Source: Thermoplasmata archaeon
Lineage (GTDB): Archaea > Thermoplasmatota > Thermoplasmata > Thermoplasmatales > Thermoplasmataceae
Direction: 5' to 3'
NCBI GenBank assembly: GCA_021850745.1
Contig: JAJZKX010000024.1
Location: forward strand, 1 to 12,363
DNA length: 12,363 bases
The translations under genes and the position numbers were made by a program. Position 1 is the stretch's first letter, and every line of letters begins with the position of its first letter. This document shows, in pieces, positions 6,119-12,363 of the stretch. The notes under the pieces were generated by a model, which ran no database searches, was not told the origin of the DNA, and saw only the letters and a list, made by a program, of their open reading frames with translations.

Positions 6119-7403
6119 GCAAAAATAATTCTTTTAACCCCAACTTGTTTGAAAGTTCCAAAAATTCCCTTGTCTTCTTTTCTATTAATTTAGGTTCATA
6201 CCGGTATATCTTGAGTACCTTAACATACTGGGAGTAACATTCAACGACGTAATTGAGCTGCTTCTTCACCATGAAATTCTGCCTCGACTTCTCAAGATTC
6301 ACGTCGGCCACAGCCAGGTCCTTCGTGGCGATGTCATAAAGCATGAACATCTCATAGCAAGTCGCCAGGCCGTTCGTGTCAAAATTCCTCCTGAAGAACC
6401 CGGTCGCATTCTCGATGTACTCATAGGCATCCCCGGGCCTCATGGTGTAGATGTAAATCAGTGCAATGCTCAGACCGGACCTGTTCTCAATCATCTCATT
6501 GCTTGTCTCTTTGGCAAGGTTGTGGGCTTCCACGACCGCATCTATGGCGGCATCATATTTGCCGAGCGAAAGCAGGACAGCGGATTCATTCTGGTAACAG
6601 TACTGCAGGTGGTACCTGTCCGTTACAGTGTTGAAGTAGTCTATGGCCTGGTGGTTCAGGGCAAAGAATTCCTTCAGGTTCCCCATCTTGGCAAGTGTGA
6701 ACGCCTCGTTCATCTTCACCTGGTTCAGCCCGGATTCATCCCCCACCTCCTGAAACAGGAGCAGGGCATGCTCGAACATCTCCATGGCTTTGTTGACGTC
6801 ACCCCTGTAGCCATAGTAAGAGCCGAGGCCAAGCTCTGACTTTCCCACGGTCGTGATGTCGTCCACATTTTCAGCAAAGTACTTGGCTTTTTCAAAATGG
6901 TTCTTTGCAAAATCGAGATCCATCTTGTACAGGTTAATTGTGCCGTACACGTAATGCCCGCGCCCCAGGAGCCTCTTGTCTGAGTTCCTGTTTCCCAGGT
7001 CGATGAGGTTTGATGCAAGATCAAGCGCCCTGCCGTAATTTCCGGATTTAAGGTAGAAGTCAGAAAGCTTCAGGGTCTCTTCCGTGACCTCCCTGCCAGG
7101 GATGAGGTAGTCATCCAGGTATTTCTTCACAAGGTTGACAAGTTCCCCGTTTTTCTCCATGTATTCCTGGGTGAGGCCCCTCTCAAAGATGTCTATTCCT
7201 GTCTCAGTGGGCTTGAGGCTTATCTTGTCTCCCTCATCATATGAAATGTAAATCCACTTCAGGTCCCGCATGAACTGCAGTATTGTGAGCGACTTCTCCT
7301 CACCATATACATTGAAATCCACTTCTTCCAGTAGATTGTACTCTTCAGCTGGAAGGAGGTATTTTGCAAGTATCTTGGTACCTGGTGGTGCGGCTATGTA
7401 CAT
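6105..7403 (-). CDS. TPR-repeat protein with possible N-terminal winged helix
   Basis: The 432-residue soluble protein is mostly tetratricopeptide repeats from about residue 107 to the end, roughly eight helical pairs of 34-40 residues; clear ones are at about 150-180 (YGTINLYKMDLDFAKNHFEKA), 190-222 (GSYYGYRGDVNKAMEMFEHA) and 273-300 (SAVLLSLGKYDAAIDAV). The first 80 residues differ: a helix (SLTILQFMRDL), then KWIYISYDEGDKISLKPTETG, which reads like the recognition helix and wing of a winged-helix domain, but this is not certain. TPR superhelices bind peptides or partner proteins, so a scaffold or peptide-responsive regulator is possible; no catalytic motif is seen. ATG at 7403 is preceded by a T7/AA tract about 28-36 bases upstream, suggesting a near-leaderless mRNA. 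Neighbours are the 31-codon ORF downstream (convergent) and the aconitase gene upstream on the same strand, 82 bases away. Confidence 0.8.
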   Translation of the reverse strand: MYIAAPPGTKILAKYLLPAEEYNLLEEVDFNVYGEEKSLTILQFMRDLKWIYISYDEGDKISLKPTETGIDIFERGLTQEYMEKNGELVNLVKKYLDDYLIPGREVTEETLKLSDFYLKSGNYGRALDLASNLIDLGNRNSDKRLLGRGHYVYGTINLYKMDLDFAKNHFEKAKYFAENVDDITTVGKSELGLGSYYGYRGDVNKAMEMFEHALLLFQEVGDESGLNQVKMNEAFTLAKMGNLKEFFALNHQAIDYFNTVTDRYHLQYCYQNESAVLLSLGKYDAAIDAVVEAHNLAKETSNEMIENRSGLSIALIYIYTMRPGDAYEYIENATGFFRRNFDTNGLATCYEMFMLYDIATKDLAVADVNLEKSRQNFMVKKQLNYVVECYSQYVKVLKIYRYEPKLIEKKTREFLELSNKLGLKELFLQLMD

Positions 7404-7405
7404 AG
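7394..7405. repeat. 12-base palindrome across the TPR gene start codon
   Basis: CTATGTACATAG is a perfect palindrome covering the ATG at 7403-7401 and the codons for Tyr and Ile. Its core TATGTAC also occurs in both GCATATGTAC copies upstream of the small ORF. It might be an operator, or simply follow from the M-Y-I coding sequence. Confidence 0.3.
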
Positions 7406-7430
7406 TTGTGCATACCCTGATCTCTTGAGT

Positions 7431-7439
7431 TTAAAAAAA
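7431..7439 (-). promoter_or_regulatory. T-rich TATA-like element of the TPR gene / oligo-T tract after acn
   Basis: On the minus strand ATTTTTTTAA lies 28-36 bases before the TPR gene start at 7403, close to TATA distance. The same seven-T run is about 50 bases after the aconitase stop codon and could end that transcript. Both roles are inferred. Confidence 0.35.
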
Positions 7440-7451
7440 TTAAGTTTATGG

Positions 7452-7478
7452 GAAATTTTTGTGCGAAATTTTTCGCAC
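7452..7478. repeat. Perfect palindrome overlapping a 9-base direct repeat between acn and the TPR gene
   Basis: GTGCGAAA-TT-TTTCGCAC (7461-7478) is a perfect 8-base inverted repeat with a 2-base centre. GAAATTTTT occurs twice, at 7452-7460 and 7465-7473, with a 13-base period. The element is 8 bases past the aconitase stop and 58-75 bases upstream of the TPR gene ATG. As RNA it would form a strong short hairpin at the acn 3' end; as DNA it looks like an operator for the TPR gene. It is not followed by an oligo-T run on the minus strand, so a simple terminator is less likely. Confidence 0.5.
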
Positions 7479-7485
7479 TTTCTGC

Positions 7486-10227
7486 TCAGGAAACAAGCCT
7501 TCTGAGGACAAACTGCAGGATTCCGCCGATTTTCAGGTATTCCTCTTCAACTGGCGTGTCTACCCTTATGATCAGCTCAGTCGACTTCTCCTTGCCGGAA
7601 CCGGCCTCGGTGAATTTCATTGCTGCCTTTCCTGAAGCCTTCACGCCATCGCCAAAGATGATGTCAATGGGCTTTTCAGGGTCTATCTTCAGGGAATCAT
7701 AGCTCTCACCGTTCCTGAACTGGAGAGGGACCACTCCCATTCCAACGAGGTTGCTCCTGTGGATCCTCTCGTATCCCACTGCCACTATGGCCTTTACCCC
7801 AAGCAGGTAAGGTCCCTTTGCAGCCCAGTCCCTTGAGCTTCCTGTCCCGTACTGGTCCCCTGCAAACACAATCAGCGGGTTCTTTTCCTTCACATACTGC
7901 ATTGCTGCATCATACACGCTCATCTCCTTCTTCTCCGGAAAATGGGCCGTGAACCCCCCTTCCTTTGATGCGAGCTTGTTCTTGATCCTGTTGTTTGCAA
8001 ACGTCCCCCTCATCATGACCTCATGGTTTCCTCTCCTGGACCCGTAGGAATTGAAATCCACAGGCTGGACGTTATGTTCCATTAGATACTTTCCAGCAGG
8101 GGTGTCCTTGCTGAATGATCCAGCTGGAGAAATGTGGTCAGTGGTGATGGAGTCCCCGAGAACAAGAAGCGGCCTTGTTCCCTTCAGTTCCTTGGTTTCG
8201 ATGATTGTTTTGGGATTGAAATTGTCAAAGAATGTGGGCTTCCTGATGTAGGTGCTCTCTGGTTCCCAGGCATACTGAACGCCGCTTGGTGCCTCGAGCT
8301 TGAGCCACTGCTCATTGTAGTCTGCAATGTTGCTGTACCTCTCAATGAACATTTCCCTGCTGATTGAGCCCTTCATTGCGTCAGTGATCTCATTGCTGTC
8401 TGGCCATATGTCCTTGAGGAAGACGTCCTTGCCATCCTTGCCCTTTCCGAGGGGTTCATTGTTAAGGTCGATGGTAACCTTTCCTGCGAGGGCAAATGCA
8501 ACCACAAGCGGCGGTGACATCAGGTAATTTGCGCGTACGTTCCTGTGGACCCTTGCCTCAAAATTCCTGTTGCCTGAGAGTACAGCGGCGGTAGCAAGAT
8601 TATCCCTGACTATGGCTGATTCTATGCTCTCATTGAGCGGCCCGCTGTTTCCGATGCAGGTGGTGCACCCGTACCCCACTAGGTTGAATCCAAGTTTGTC
8701 CAGGTATGGCTGCAGGCCTGACTTGTTCAGGTATTCTGTGACAACCCTGGACCCTGGGGCGAGGCTTGTCTTGACCTTCCTGTTCACTTTGAGGCCTTTC
8801 TCAACAGCCTTCTTTGCAAGAAGCCCCGCTGCGAGCATGACGTATGGATTGCTGGTGTTTGTGCAGCTTGTAATGGCCGCAATTACAACATCGCCTTCAG
8901 TAAGGGTTTCCTCACTGCCCTCAAGCTTGATTCCAGAAGACTTGAGATAGACCTGTCCGGCCTTGCCCTTTATCTGGCCATTTGCGAGGCCTCCCTCATT
9001 TTCATAGCGCTGTTTTCCGTTGTTGCTTGATGCCTGTCCCTCTTCCATGAAACTGAGGAAACTGTTTCCAATGTTTCCAAGCTCTACTCTCTGCTGAGGC
9101 AGCTTTGGGCCGGCCACGCTTGGCTTCACTGTGGAAAGGTCAAACTCAATCTCCTGGGAAAATTCTATGTTTTCCTGTGAACCATATATGCCCTGCGCCT
9201 TGCAGTATTCCTCAACCAGCTTGATGTGGTCCTCTGGCCTGCCCGTGAGCCTCAGGTATTCAATGGTCTGTTCATCCACCGGGAAGAGCGCTACAGTTGC
9301 TCCGTATTCGGGGCACATGTTTGATATGGTTGCCCTGTCAGGAAGCGTCAGGTTCCTTATTCCCTCACCATGGAATTCGACGAACTTGCCTACAACCTTG
9401 TTCTTTCTAAGGAGCTCTGTCACCGTGAGGACAAGATCGGTTGCGGTTACTCCTGGCTTGAGCTTTCCGGAAAGGCGCACGCCAACAACTTCCGGTGCCC
9501 TGAAAGTGACAGGCTGGTCAAGCATTGCTGCCTCAGCCTCTATTCCCCCAACACCCCAGCCAACCACGCCGAGGCCGTCGATCATTGTGGTGTGCGAATC
9601 TGTTCCAACAACTGTGTCCGGGAAGGCCCATTTCTTACCTCCAGATTCCTTCTCCATTACCACGCGTGCAAGATGCTCAAGGTTCACCTGGTGTACGATT
9701 CCCACCGCAGGCGGTACTATCCTGAGATTCTGGAATGCCCCCTGTGCCCACTTTAGGAACCTGTACCTCTCCCCATTCCGCTCGAATTCCTTCTGCCTGT
9801 TCTGTTCCATGGCTTCTGGAGTCCCATAGAAATCCACCTGCACTGAATGGTCAATGACAAGGTCCACAGGGACCTGTGGCTGAATGATGCCTGGATTCTT
9901 GCCCAGTTCCGCGGCCGCGTCCCTCATCACAGCAAGGTCAACAACTGCAGGGACACCGGTGAAATCCTGCATAAGCACTCTGGCTACCTTGAACGGGATC
10001 TCAAAATCCGCAAGGTTTGTTCCGTTCCACTTGAGGAGGTTCTCAATATCCTTCTCATGGACCTCTTTCCCGTCAAGGTTCCTGACGAGGGATTCAAGTA
10101 TGACTCTGATTGAAACTGGGAACCTTGAAATAGGATAACCCTGTTTTTCAAGCTCCTTCAGTGAATAATAGTTGTACTCCTTTCCATTTACCTTAAAAGT
10201 CTTGATATTCTGAAATTTGGAACTCAT
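7486..10227 (-). CDS. acnA: Aconitate hydratase (AcnA/IRP-type)
   Basis: Aconitase interconverts citrate and isocitrate via cis-aconitate in the TCA cycle, using a [4Fe-4S] cluster in the cytosol. From ATG 10227 it has 913 residues, the usual AcnA/IRP1 size. Cluster ligands are Cys455 (TSCTNTSNP), Cys521 and Cys524 (GYGCTTCIGNSGPL). Other family blocks are IDHSVQVDF at about 125-133, VGTDSHTTMIDGLGVVGWGVGGIEAEAAML at about 207-235, SYGSRRGNHEVMMRGTF, and the C-terminal swivel domain with GDQYGTGSSRDWAAKGPYLLGVKAI. The start is not fully clear: GAGGTGAT, an excellent ribosome site, ends 15 bases before the ATG, longer than ideal; an in-frame CTG at 10236 is better spaced, and a TTG at 10254 overlaps the site. 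The gene is divergent from a beta-propeller gene and appears monocistronic, with a TPR gene 82 bases downstream. Confidence 0.96.
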   Translation of the reverse strand: MSSKFQNIKTFKVNGKEYNYYSLKELEKQGYPISRFPVSIRVILESLVRNLDGKEVHEKDIENLLKWNGTNLADFEIPFKVARVLMQDFTGVPAVVDLAVMRDAAAELGKNPGIIQPQVPVDLVIDHSVQVDFYGTPEAMEQNRQKEFERNGERYRFLKWAQGAFQNLRIVPPAVGIVHQVNLEHLARVVMEKESGGKKWAFPDTVVGTDSHTTMIDGLGVVGWGVGGIEAEAAMLDQPVTFRAPEVVGVRLSGKLKPGVTATDLVLTVTELLRKNKVVGKFVEFHGEGIRNLTLPDRATISNMCPEYGATVALFPVDEQTIEYLRLTGRPEDHIKLVEEYCKAQGIYGSQENIEFSQEIEFDLSTVKPSVAGPKLPQQRVELGNIGNSFLSFMEEGQASSNNGKQRYENEGGLANGQIKGKAGQVYLKSSGIKLEGSEETLTEGDVVIAAITSCTNTSNPYVMLAAGLLAKKAVEKGLKVNRKVKTSLAPGSRVVTEYLNKSGLQPYLDKLGFNLVGYGCTTCIGNSGPLNESIESAIVRDNLATAAVLSGNRNFEARVHRNVRANYLMSPPLVVAFALAGKVTIDLNNEPLGKGKDGKDVFLKDIWPDSNEITDAMKGSISREMFIERYSNIADYNEQWLKLEAPSGVQYAWEPESTYIRKPTFFDNFNPKTIIETKELKGTRPLLVLGDSITTDHISPAGSFSKDTPAGKYLMEHNVQPVDFNSYGSRRGNHEVMMRGTFANNRIKNKLASKEGGFTAHFPEKKEMSVYDAAMQYVKEKNPLIVFAGDQYGTGSSRDWAAKGPYLLGVKAIVAVGYERIHRSNLVGMGVVPLQFRNGESYDSLKIDPEKPIDIIFGDGVKASGKAAMKFTEAGSGKEKSTELIIRVDTPVEEEYLKIGGILQFVLRRLVS

Positions 10228-10242
10228 GAGTATCAGGCTATA

Positions 10243-10250
10243 ATCACCTC
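10243..10250 (-). promoter_or_regulatory. Shine-Dalgarno site of aconitase, unusually far from the ATG
   Basis: GAGGTGAT on the minus strand is a very good match to the anti-Shine-Dalgarno end of archaeal 16S rRNA. The nearest ATG (10227) starts 15 bases later; the in-frame CTG at 10236 starts 6 bases later. It excludes the TTG at 10254 as start because that codon precedes the site. Confidence 0.55.
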
Positions 10251-10280
10251 TCAATAATTAGTTTTTTTTCCACAAAGGCC

Positions 10281-10288
10281 TAAATATG
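10281..10288. promoter_or_regulatory. Shared TATA element between acn and the beta-propeller gene
   Basis: TAAATATG on the plus strand reads CATATTTA on the minus strand. Leftward, a start near 10258 would give an acn leader of about 30 bases carrying GAGGTGAT. Rightward, a start near 10310 would fall just before AAGGAG and the ATG at 10325. One element could thus position transcription in both directions; this is inferred from spacing only. Confidence 0.35.
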
Positions 10289-10324
10289 AAAATAAACTGA
10301 ATTCCAAACAAAGGAGAATATTTT

Positions 10325-10339
10325 ATGAACCATGTATAG
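10325..10339 (+). other. Four-codon ORF (M-N-H-V-stop) in frame with the beta-propeller gene
   Basis: ATG at 10325 has GGAG (10313-10316) eight bases upstream and is followed by three codons and TAG. It is exactly in frame with the gene starting at 10370. It could be a minimal leader ORF, or the former start codon separated from the gene by a nonsense mutation. Confidence 0.35.
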
Positions 10340-10369
10340 TTCCCTTTTTTTGCCCGGCATTTGGTTCAG

Positions 10370-11281
10370 ATGAGTACGGTCAGGATTTGCAGGATAAAGC
10401 TCCCAAAACAGGACCCCGCCACTGGAAAGTCTGTGCCATGGAAGGGTGCTGTGCACTCCAGTTCCGAAGCCCTTTACATTCCTGACCCCGCGGAGGGAAA
10501 GACCATGATTATAAACACTGAAACTGACAAAATAACAGGTTCAGTGGAAGGCACTGGAAGAAATGCAATTGCTTCTATATGCCAGGACAGGGATCTTCTT
10601 TTCCTGACCGGTTCCCCGGATGGCGAAGCGCTTGTATATAAAATCGGGGCCGGCAAGACGCCAATGCCGCTGAAGTTTGGGTTCACGCCGGAAAGGATCT
10701 CGCTTGACAGCGACAGGGACATACTACTTGTCTCAAACGAAAGATATTCGTTCTGCAGGTACCCTGATGGGAAGGCCATCGATTTCCCTGCAATTCAGGG
10801 AGAGGTGAGGCACACTTCCTTTGACAGCCTTGAGGACTCCTTCATCATCCTTCTTCGCAACCCTTCCCGCCTTGTTATCATAAGATCTGGCGAGAGCCTG
10901 TCCTTAAGCCAAGACATCAGCTTTGGCGATGAAACTGTAAATTCTGCCATTGTCTGCAGTGTTGAAAAGCTGGTAGTTGCAGGCACTGAAAGCGGGAAGA
11001 TCCTTGTTTCAGGCCTAGTTGAAGCCAATTTTTCCGTTGTCACTGCCTTCAGGGAACCAATTAGGAAAATGGTTTACAACTCGCTTGTGAACCATCTTTA
11101 CGTGATCTTCAGGGAAAGCAGAAACCTTGCCATAGTTGACCTTCAGAACAAAAAGGTGAGGGAAGTGGAAAAGTGCAGCTCAGAGATATACGACATCATT
11201 TTTGACGAACTCCACAACAAGGTTTATGCCCTGCTCCCATCGGTGCCTGCCCTAGAGGCATACCTTGACATGAGCCGATGA
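10370..11281 (+). CDS. Predicted beta-propeller (YVTN/WD40-like) protein, cytoplasmic
   Basis: The protein has 303 residues from the ATG at 10370. It shows recurring units of about 40 residues with the pattern hydrophobic strand, turn, then D-or-N-rich strand, such as LYIPDPAEGKTMIINTETD near the start and NHLYVIFRESRNLAIVDL followed by NKVYALLPSVPALEAYL at the end, as in six- or seven-bladed beta-propellers of the YVTN/YncE type. There is no signal peptide or TM segment, so it should be cytoplasmic. No catalytic residues are recognised; a protein-interaction or ligand-binding role is possible. The start is uncertain: GTATAG at 10334-10339 is about 33 bases before the ATG and 24 before an in-frame TTG at 10361, neither with a ribosome site, while the only good ribosome site serves the ATG at 10325, which is cut off by TAG. 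It is divergent from acn and 64 bases before the dehydratase, which has its own promoter. Confidence 0.7.
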   Translation: MSTVRICRIKLPKQDPATGKSVPWKGAVHSSSEALYIPDPAEGKTMIINTETDKITGSVEGTGRNAIASICQDRDLLFLTGSPDGEALVYKIGAGKTPMPLKFGFTPERISLDSDRDILLVSNERYSFCRYPDGKAIDFPAIQGEVRHTSFDSLEDSFIILLRNPSRLVIIRSGESLSLSQDISFGDETVNSAIVCSVEKLVVAGTESGKILVSGLVEANFSVVTAFREPIRKMVYNSLVNHLYVIFRESRNLAIVDLQNKKVREVEKCSSEIYDIIFDELHNKVYALLPSVPALEAYLDMSR

Positions 11282-11314
11282 TATGCTTGTCCTATGGCAC
11301 AAATGCCGTTGATA

Positions 11315-11324
11315 GGTTTAAGTA
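11315..11324 (+). promoter_or_regulatory. BRE/TATA element of the dehydratase gene
   Basis: GGTTTAAGTA, with TATA core TTTAAGTA centred at about 11320, stands 26 bases before the ATG at 11346. This is ideal for a leaderless archaeal mRNA, and there is no Shine-Dalgarno site. The dehydratase is therefore transcribed separately from the beta-propeller gene. Confidence 0.65.
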
Positions 11325-11345
11325 TGATTTTTCCAATTTACATAT

Positions 11346-12363
11346 ATGTCGTCAAAAATAAAGAAAATAGACATCTTGGAACTTGGTGAAAAGGGCAAGG
11401 AGATATCAAGCCCATGGAGTTCCACCATCCTCCTCGTGAGGCTTACGTCCGAGGACGGCCTGGTTGGATATGGGGAAGCGCCGACAACCCTTATGACAAT
11501 GTCAGTAAAGGAGAGCATGGAAGAGGTGAAAAGGGTCTTCCAGGATGCTGATTTCTTCAATGTGGAGAAGAATGTCAAGGATTTTTACAGGCACTCATTC
11601 TACCTGTCTAAGTCCATGGAGGCAACTTCAGCCCTCAGTGCGTTTGAGATCGCAAGCTGGGACCTCATAGGAAAATCTGTGGGGGAACCAGTATACAAAC
11701 TGCTTGGAGGAGAATTCAACAGTGACCTCCGGGCATATGCAAACGGCTGGTACTCGGACTGCGTAACAGCTGAAGACTTTGTCAAGAAAGCCAGAGATGT
11801 GGTCTCCAAGGGATTCACGGCTATGAAGTTTGACCCATTCGGAAACAATTATGACCACCTTTCCAGGGATGGCCTGAATAATGCGGTGGATATCGTTGGG
11901 TCGCTGAGGGAGGAATTCGGAGACAAGGTAGACCTCCTCATTGAATGCCATGGCAGGTTTTCCACCAAGGCAGCCATTGACGCAGGAACTGCTCTTGACC
12001 AGTTTGAACCCTTATTCATGGAGGAACCGCTTCACCCTGAACTCGAAATAGCGCTTCCTGAGGTGAAGAGATACGTTAGGACCCCAATTGCACTGGGCGA
12101 GAGGCTTCTAAACAAATCTGACTTTGCAAGATACATCTCACAGGGAATGGTTGACATAATCCAGCCTGACCTCACCAACTCCCTTGGGATCCTCGAGGCA
12201 AAGAAGATTGGGGCTATAGCAGAATCCATGGGCGTACCAGTTGCCTTCCATAATGCATTCGGGCCCATACAGACCGCTGCCACGTTGAATGTGGACAAGA
12301 CCCTTCCCAATTTCCTCATACAGGAAAGCTTTGAAGCATTCTGGCCGGACTGGAAGCGAAATC
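11346..12363 (+). CDS. Gluconate/galactonate dehydratase-like enolase-superfamily enzyme, 3' end outside window
   Basis: The likely reaction is loss of water from D-gluconate (and/or D-galactonate) to give 2-keto-3-deoxy-gluconate, the committing step of the non-phosphorylative Entner-Doudoroff pathway known in Thermoplasma and Picrophilus; substrate choice is inferred. The 339 residues visible cover the N-terminal capping domain (1 to about 120) and most of the barrel. Catalytic features are Lys161 in AMKFDPFG, first metal ligand position Glu200 and His202 in IECHGRF, Glu226/227 in FMEEPL, Glu252 in ALGER, and His302 in FHNAFGP. E. coli DgoD has DFHGR where this protein has ECHGR, so the first metal ligand is Glu instead of Asp; His202 and His302 correspond to the DgoD acid/base histidines. 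ATG at 11346 is set by the TATA box 26 bases upstream. About 50 C-terminal residues are probably missing beyond the edge. Other acid-sugar dehydratases of the family remain possible. Confidence 0.88.
   Translation, partial: MSSKIKKIDILELGEKGKEISSPWSSTILLVRLTSEDGLVGYGEAPTTLMTMSVKESMEEVKRVFQDADFFNVEKNVKDFYRHSFYLSKSMEATSALSAFEIASWDLIGKSVGEPVYKLLGGEFNSDLRAYANGWYSDCVTAEDFVKKARDVVSKGFTAMKFDPFGNNYDHLSRDGLNNAVDIVGSLREEFGDKVDLLIECHGRFSTKAAIDAGTALDQFEPLFMEEPLHPELEIALPEVKRYVRTPIALGERLLNKSDFARYISQGMVDIIQPDLTNSLGILEAKKIGAIAESMGVPVAFHNAFGPIQTAATLNVDKTLPNFLIQESFEAFWPDWKRN

Noticed and set aside
7461..7478. Classical hairpin-plus-T-run terminator after acn
   Set aside because: The stem is perfect, but the minus strand continues with an A-run rather than T residues; the oligo-T run is some 20-30 bases further on.
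9131..9829. Long antisense ORF (232 codons, plus strand) inside aconitase
   Set aside because: It mirrors the conserved aconitase core, has no start signals, and its protein shows no domain-like pattern.
10337..10339. TAG as a pyrrolysine codon in the beta-propeller gene
   Set aside because: Nothing in the window suggests a pyrrolysine system, the position is before the conserved part of the protein, and a downstream start explains the gene simply.

Overview
The window looks like chromosomal DNA of a Thermoplasmatales-type archaeon (moderate G+C by eye). The reasons are archaeal-style promoters (TATA boxes about 26 bases upstream of start codons, implying leaderless mRNAs for valS, glnA and the dehydratase), a gluconate/galactonate dehydratase-like enolase-superfamily enzyme as expected for the non-phosphorylative Entner-Doudoroff route of Thermoplasma and Picrophilus, an alpha-type glutamine synthetase, and Shine-Dalgarno sites of the GAGGTGAT kind in front of internal or leadered genes. 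This placement is inferred from gene content; no rRNA or tRNA is present to settle it.

Layout, left to right. (1) Bases 2-1310, minus strand: an Ada-like DNA alkyl-transferase (AraC-type HTH plus Ogt domain) followed 16 bases later by an EamA/DMT transporter that hits a stop at the window edge and may be frameshifted. (2) Bases 1434-4386, plus strand: valyl-tRNA synthetase, then a small two-TM membrane protein. (3) 4392-5726, minus: glutamine synthetase, convergent with the membrane protein. (4) 5727-7403: an A+T-rich regulatory stretch, a 31-codon ORF with a very good ribosome-binding site (6004-6099), and a convergent TPR-repeat protein (6105-7403, minus). (5) 7404-7485: a short spacer with a perfect 18-base palindrome overlapping a 9-base direct repeat. 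(6) 7486-10227, minus: aconitase. (7) 10228-10369: a divergent control region with a TATA element that could serve both directions. (8) 10370-11281, plus: a predicted cytoplasmic beta-propeller protein. (9) 11346 to the right edge, plus: the dehydratase, lacking its C-terminal end.

Most genes are housekeeping: translation (ValRS), nitrogen assimilation (GlnA), the TCA cycle (aconitase), sugar-acid catabolism (dehydratase) and DNA repair (Ogt). GlnA and aconitase meet metabolically at 2-oxoglutarate/glutamate, but the genes are separately promoted, so no single operon links them. The least ordinary part is 5.7-7.5 kb. There a tiny ORF ending in a hydrophobic, Cys-containing tail lies tail-to-tail, 5 bases apart, with a TPR protein whose N-terminus may be a winged helix. 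That arrangement recalls bacterial peptide/TPR-receptor pairs, but here it is only a hypothesis. No CRISPR array, insertion sequence, tRNA or rRNA was seen.
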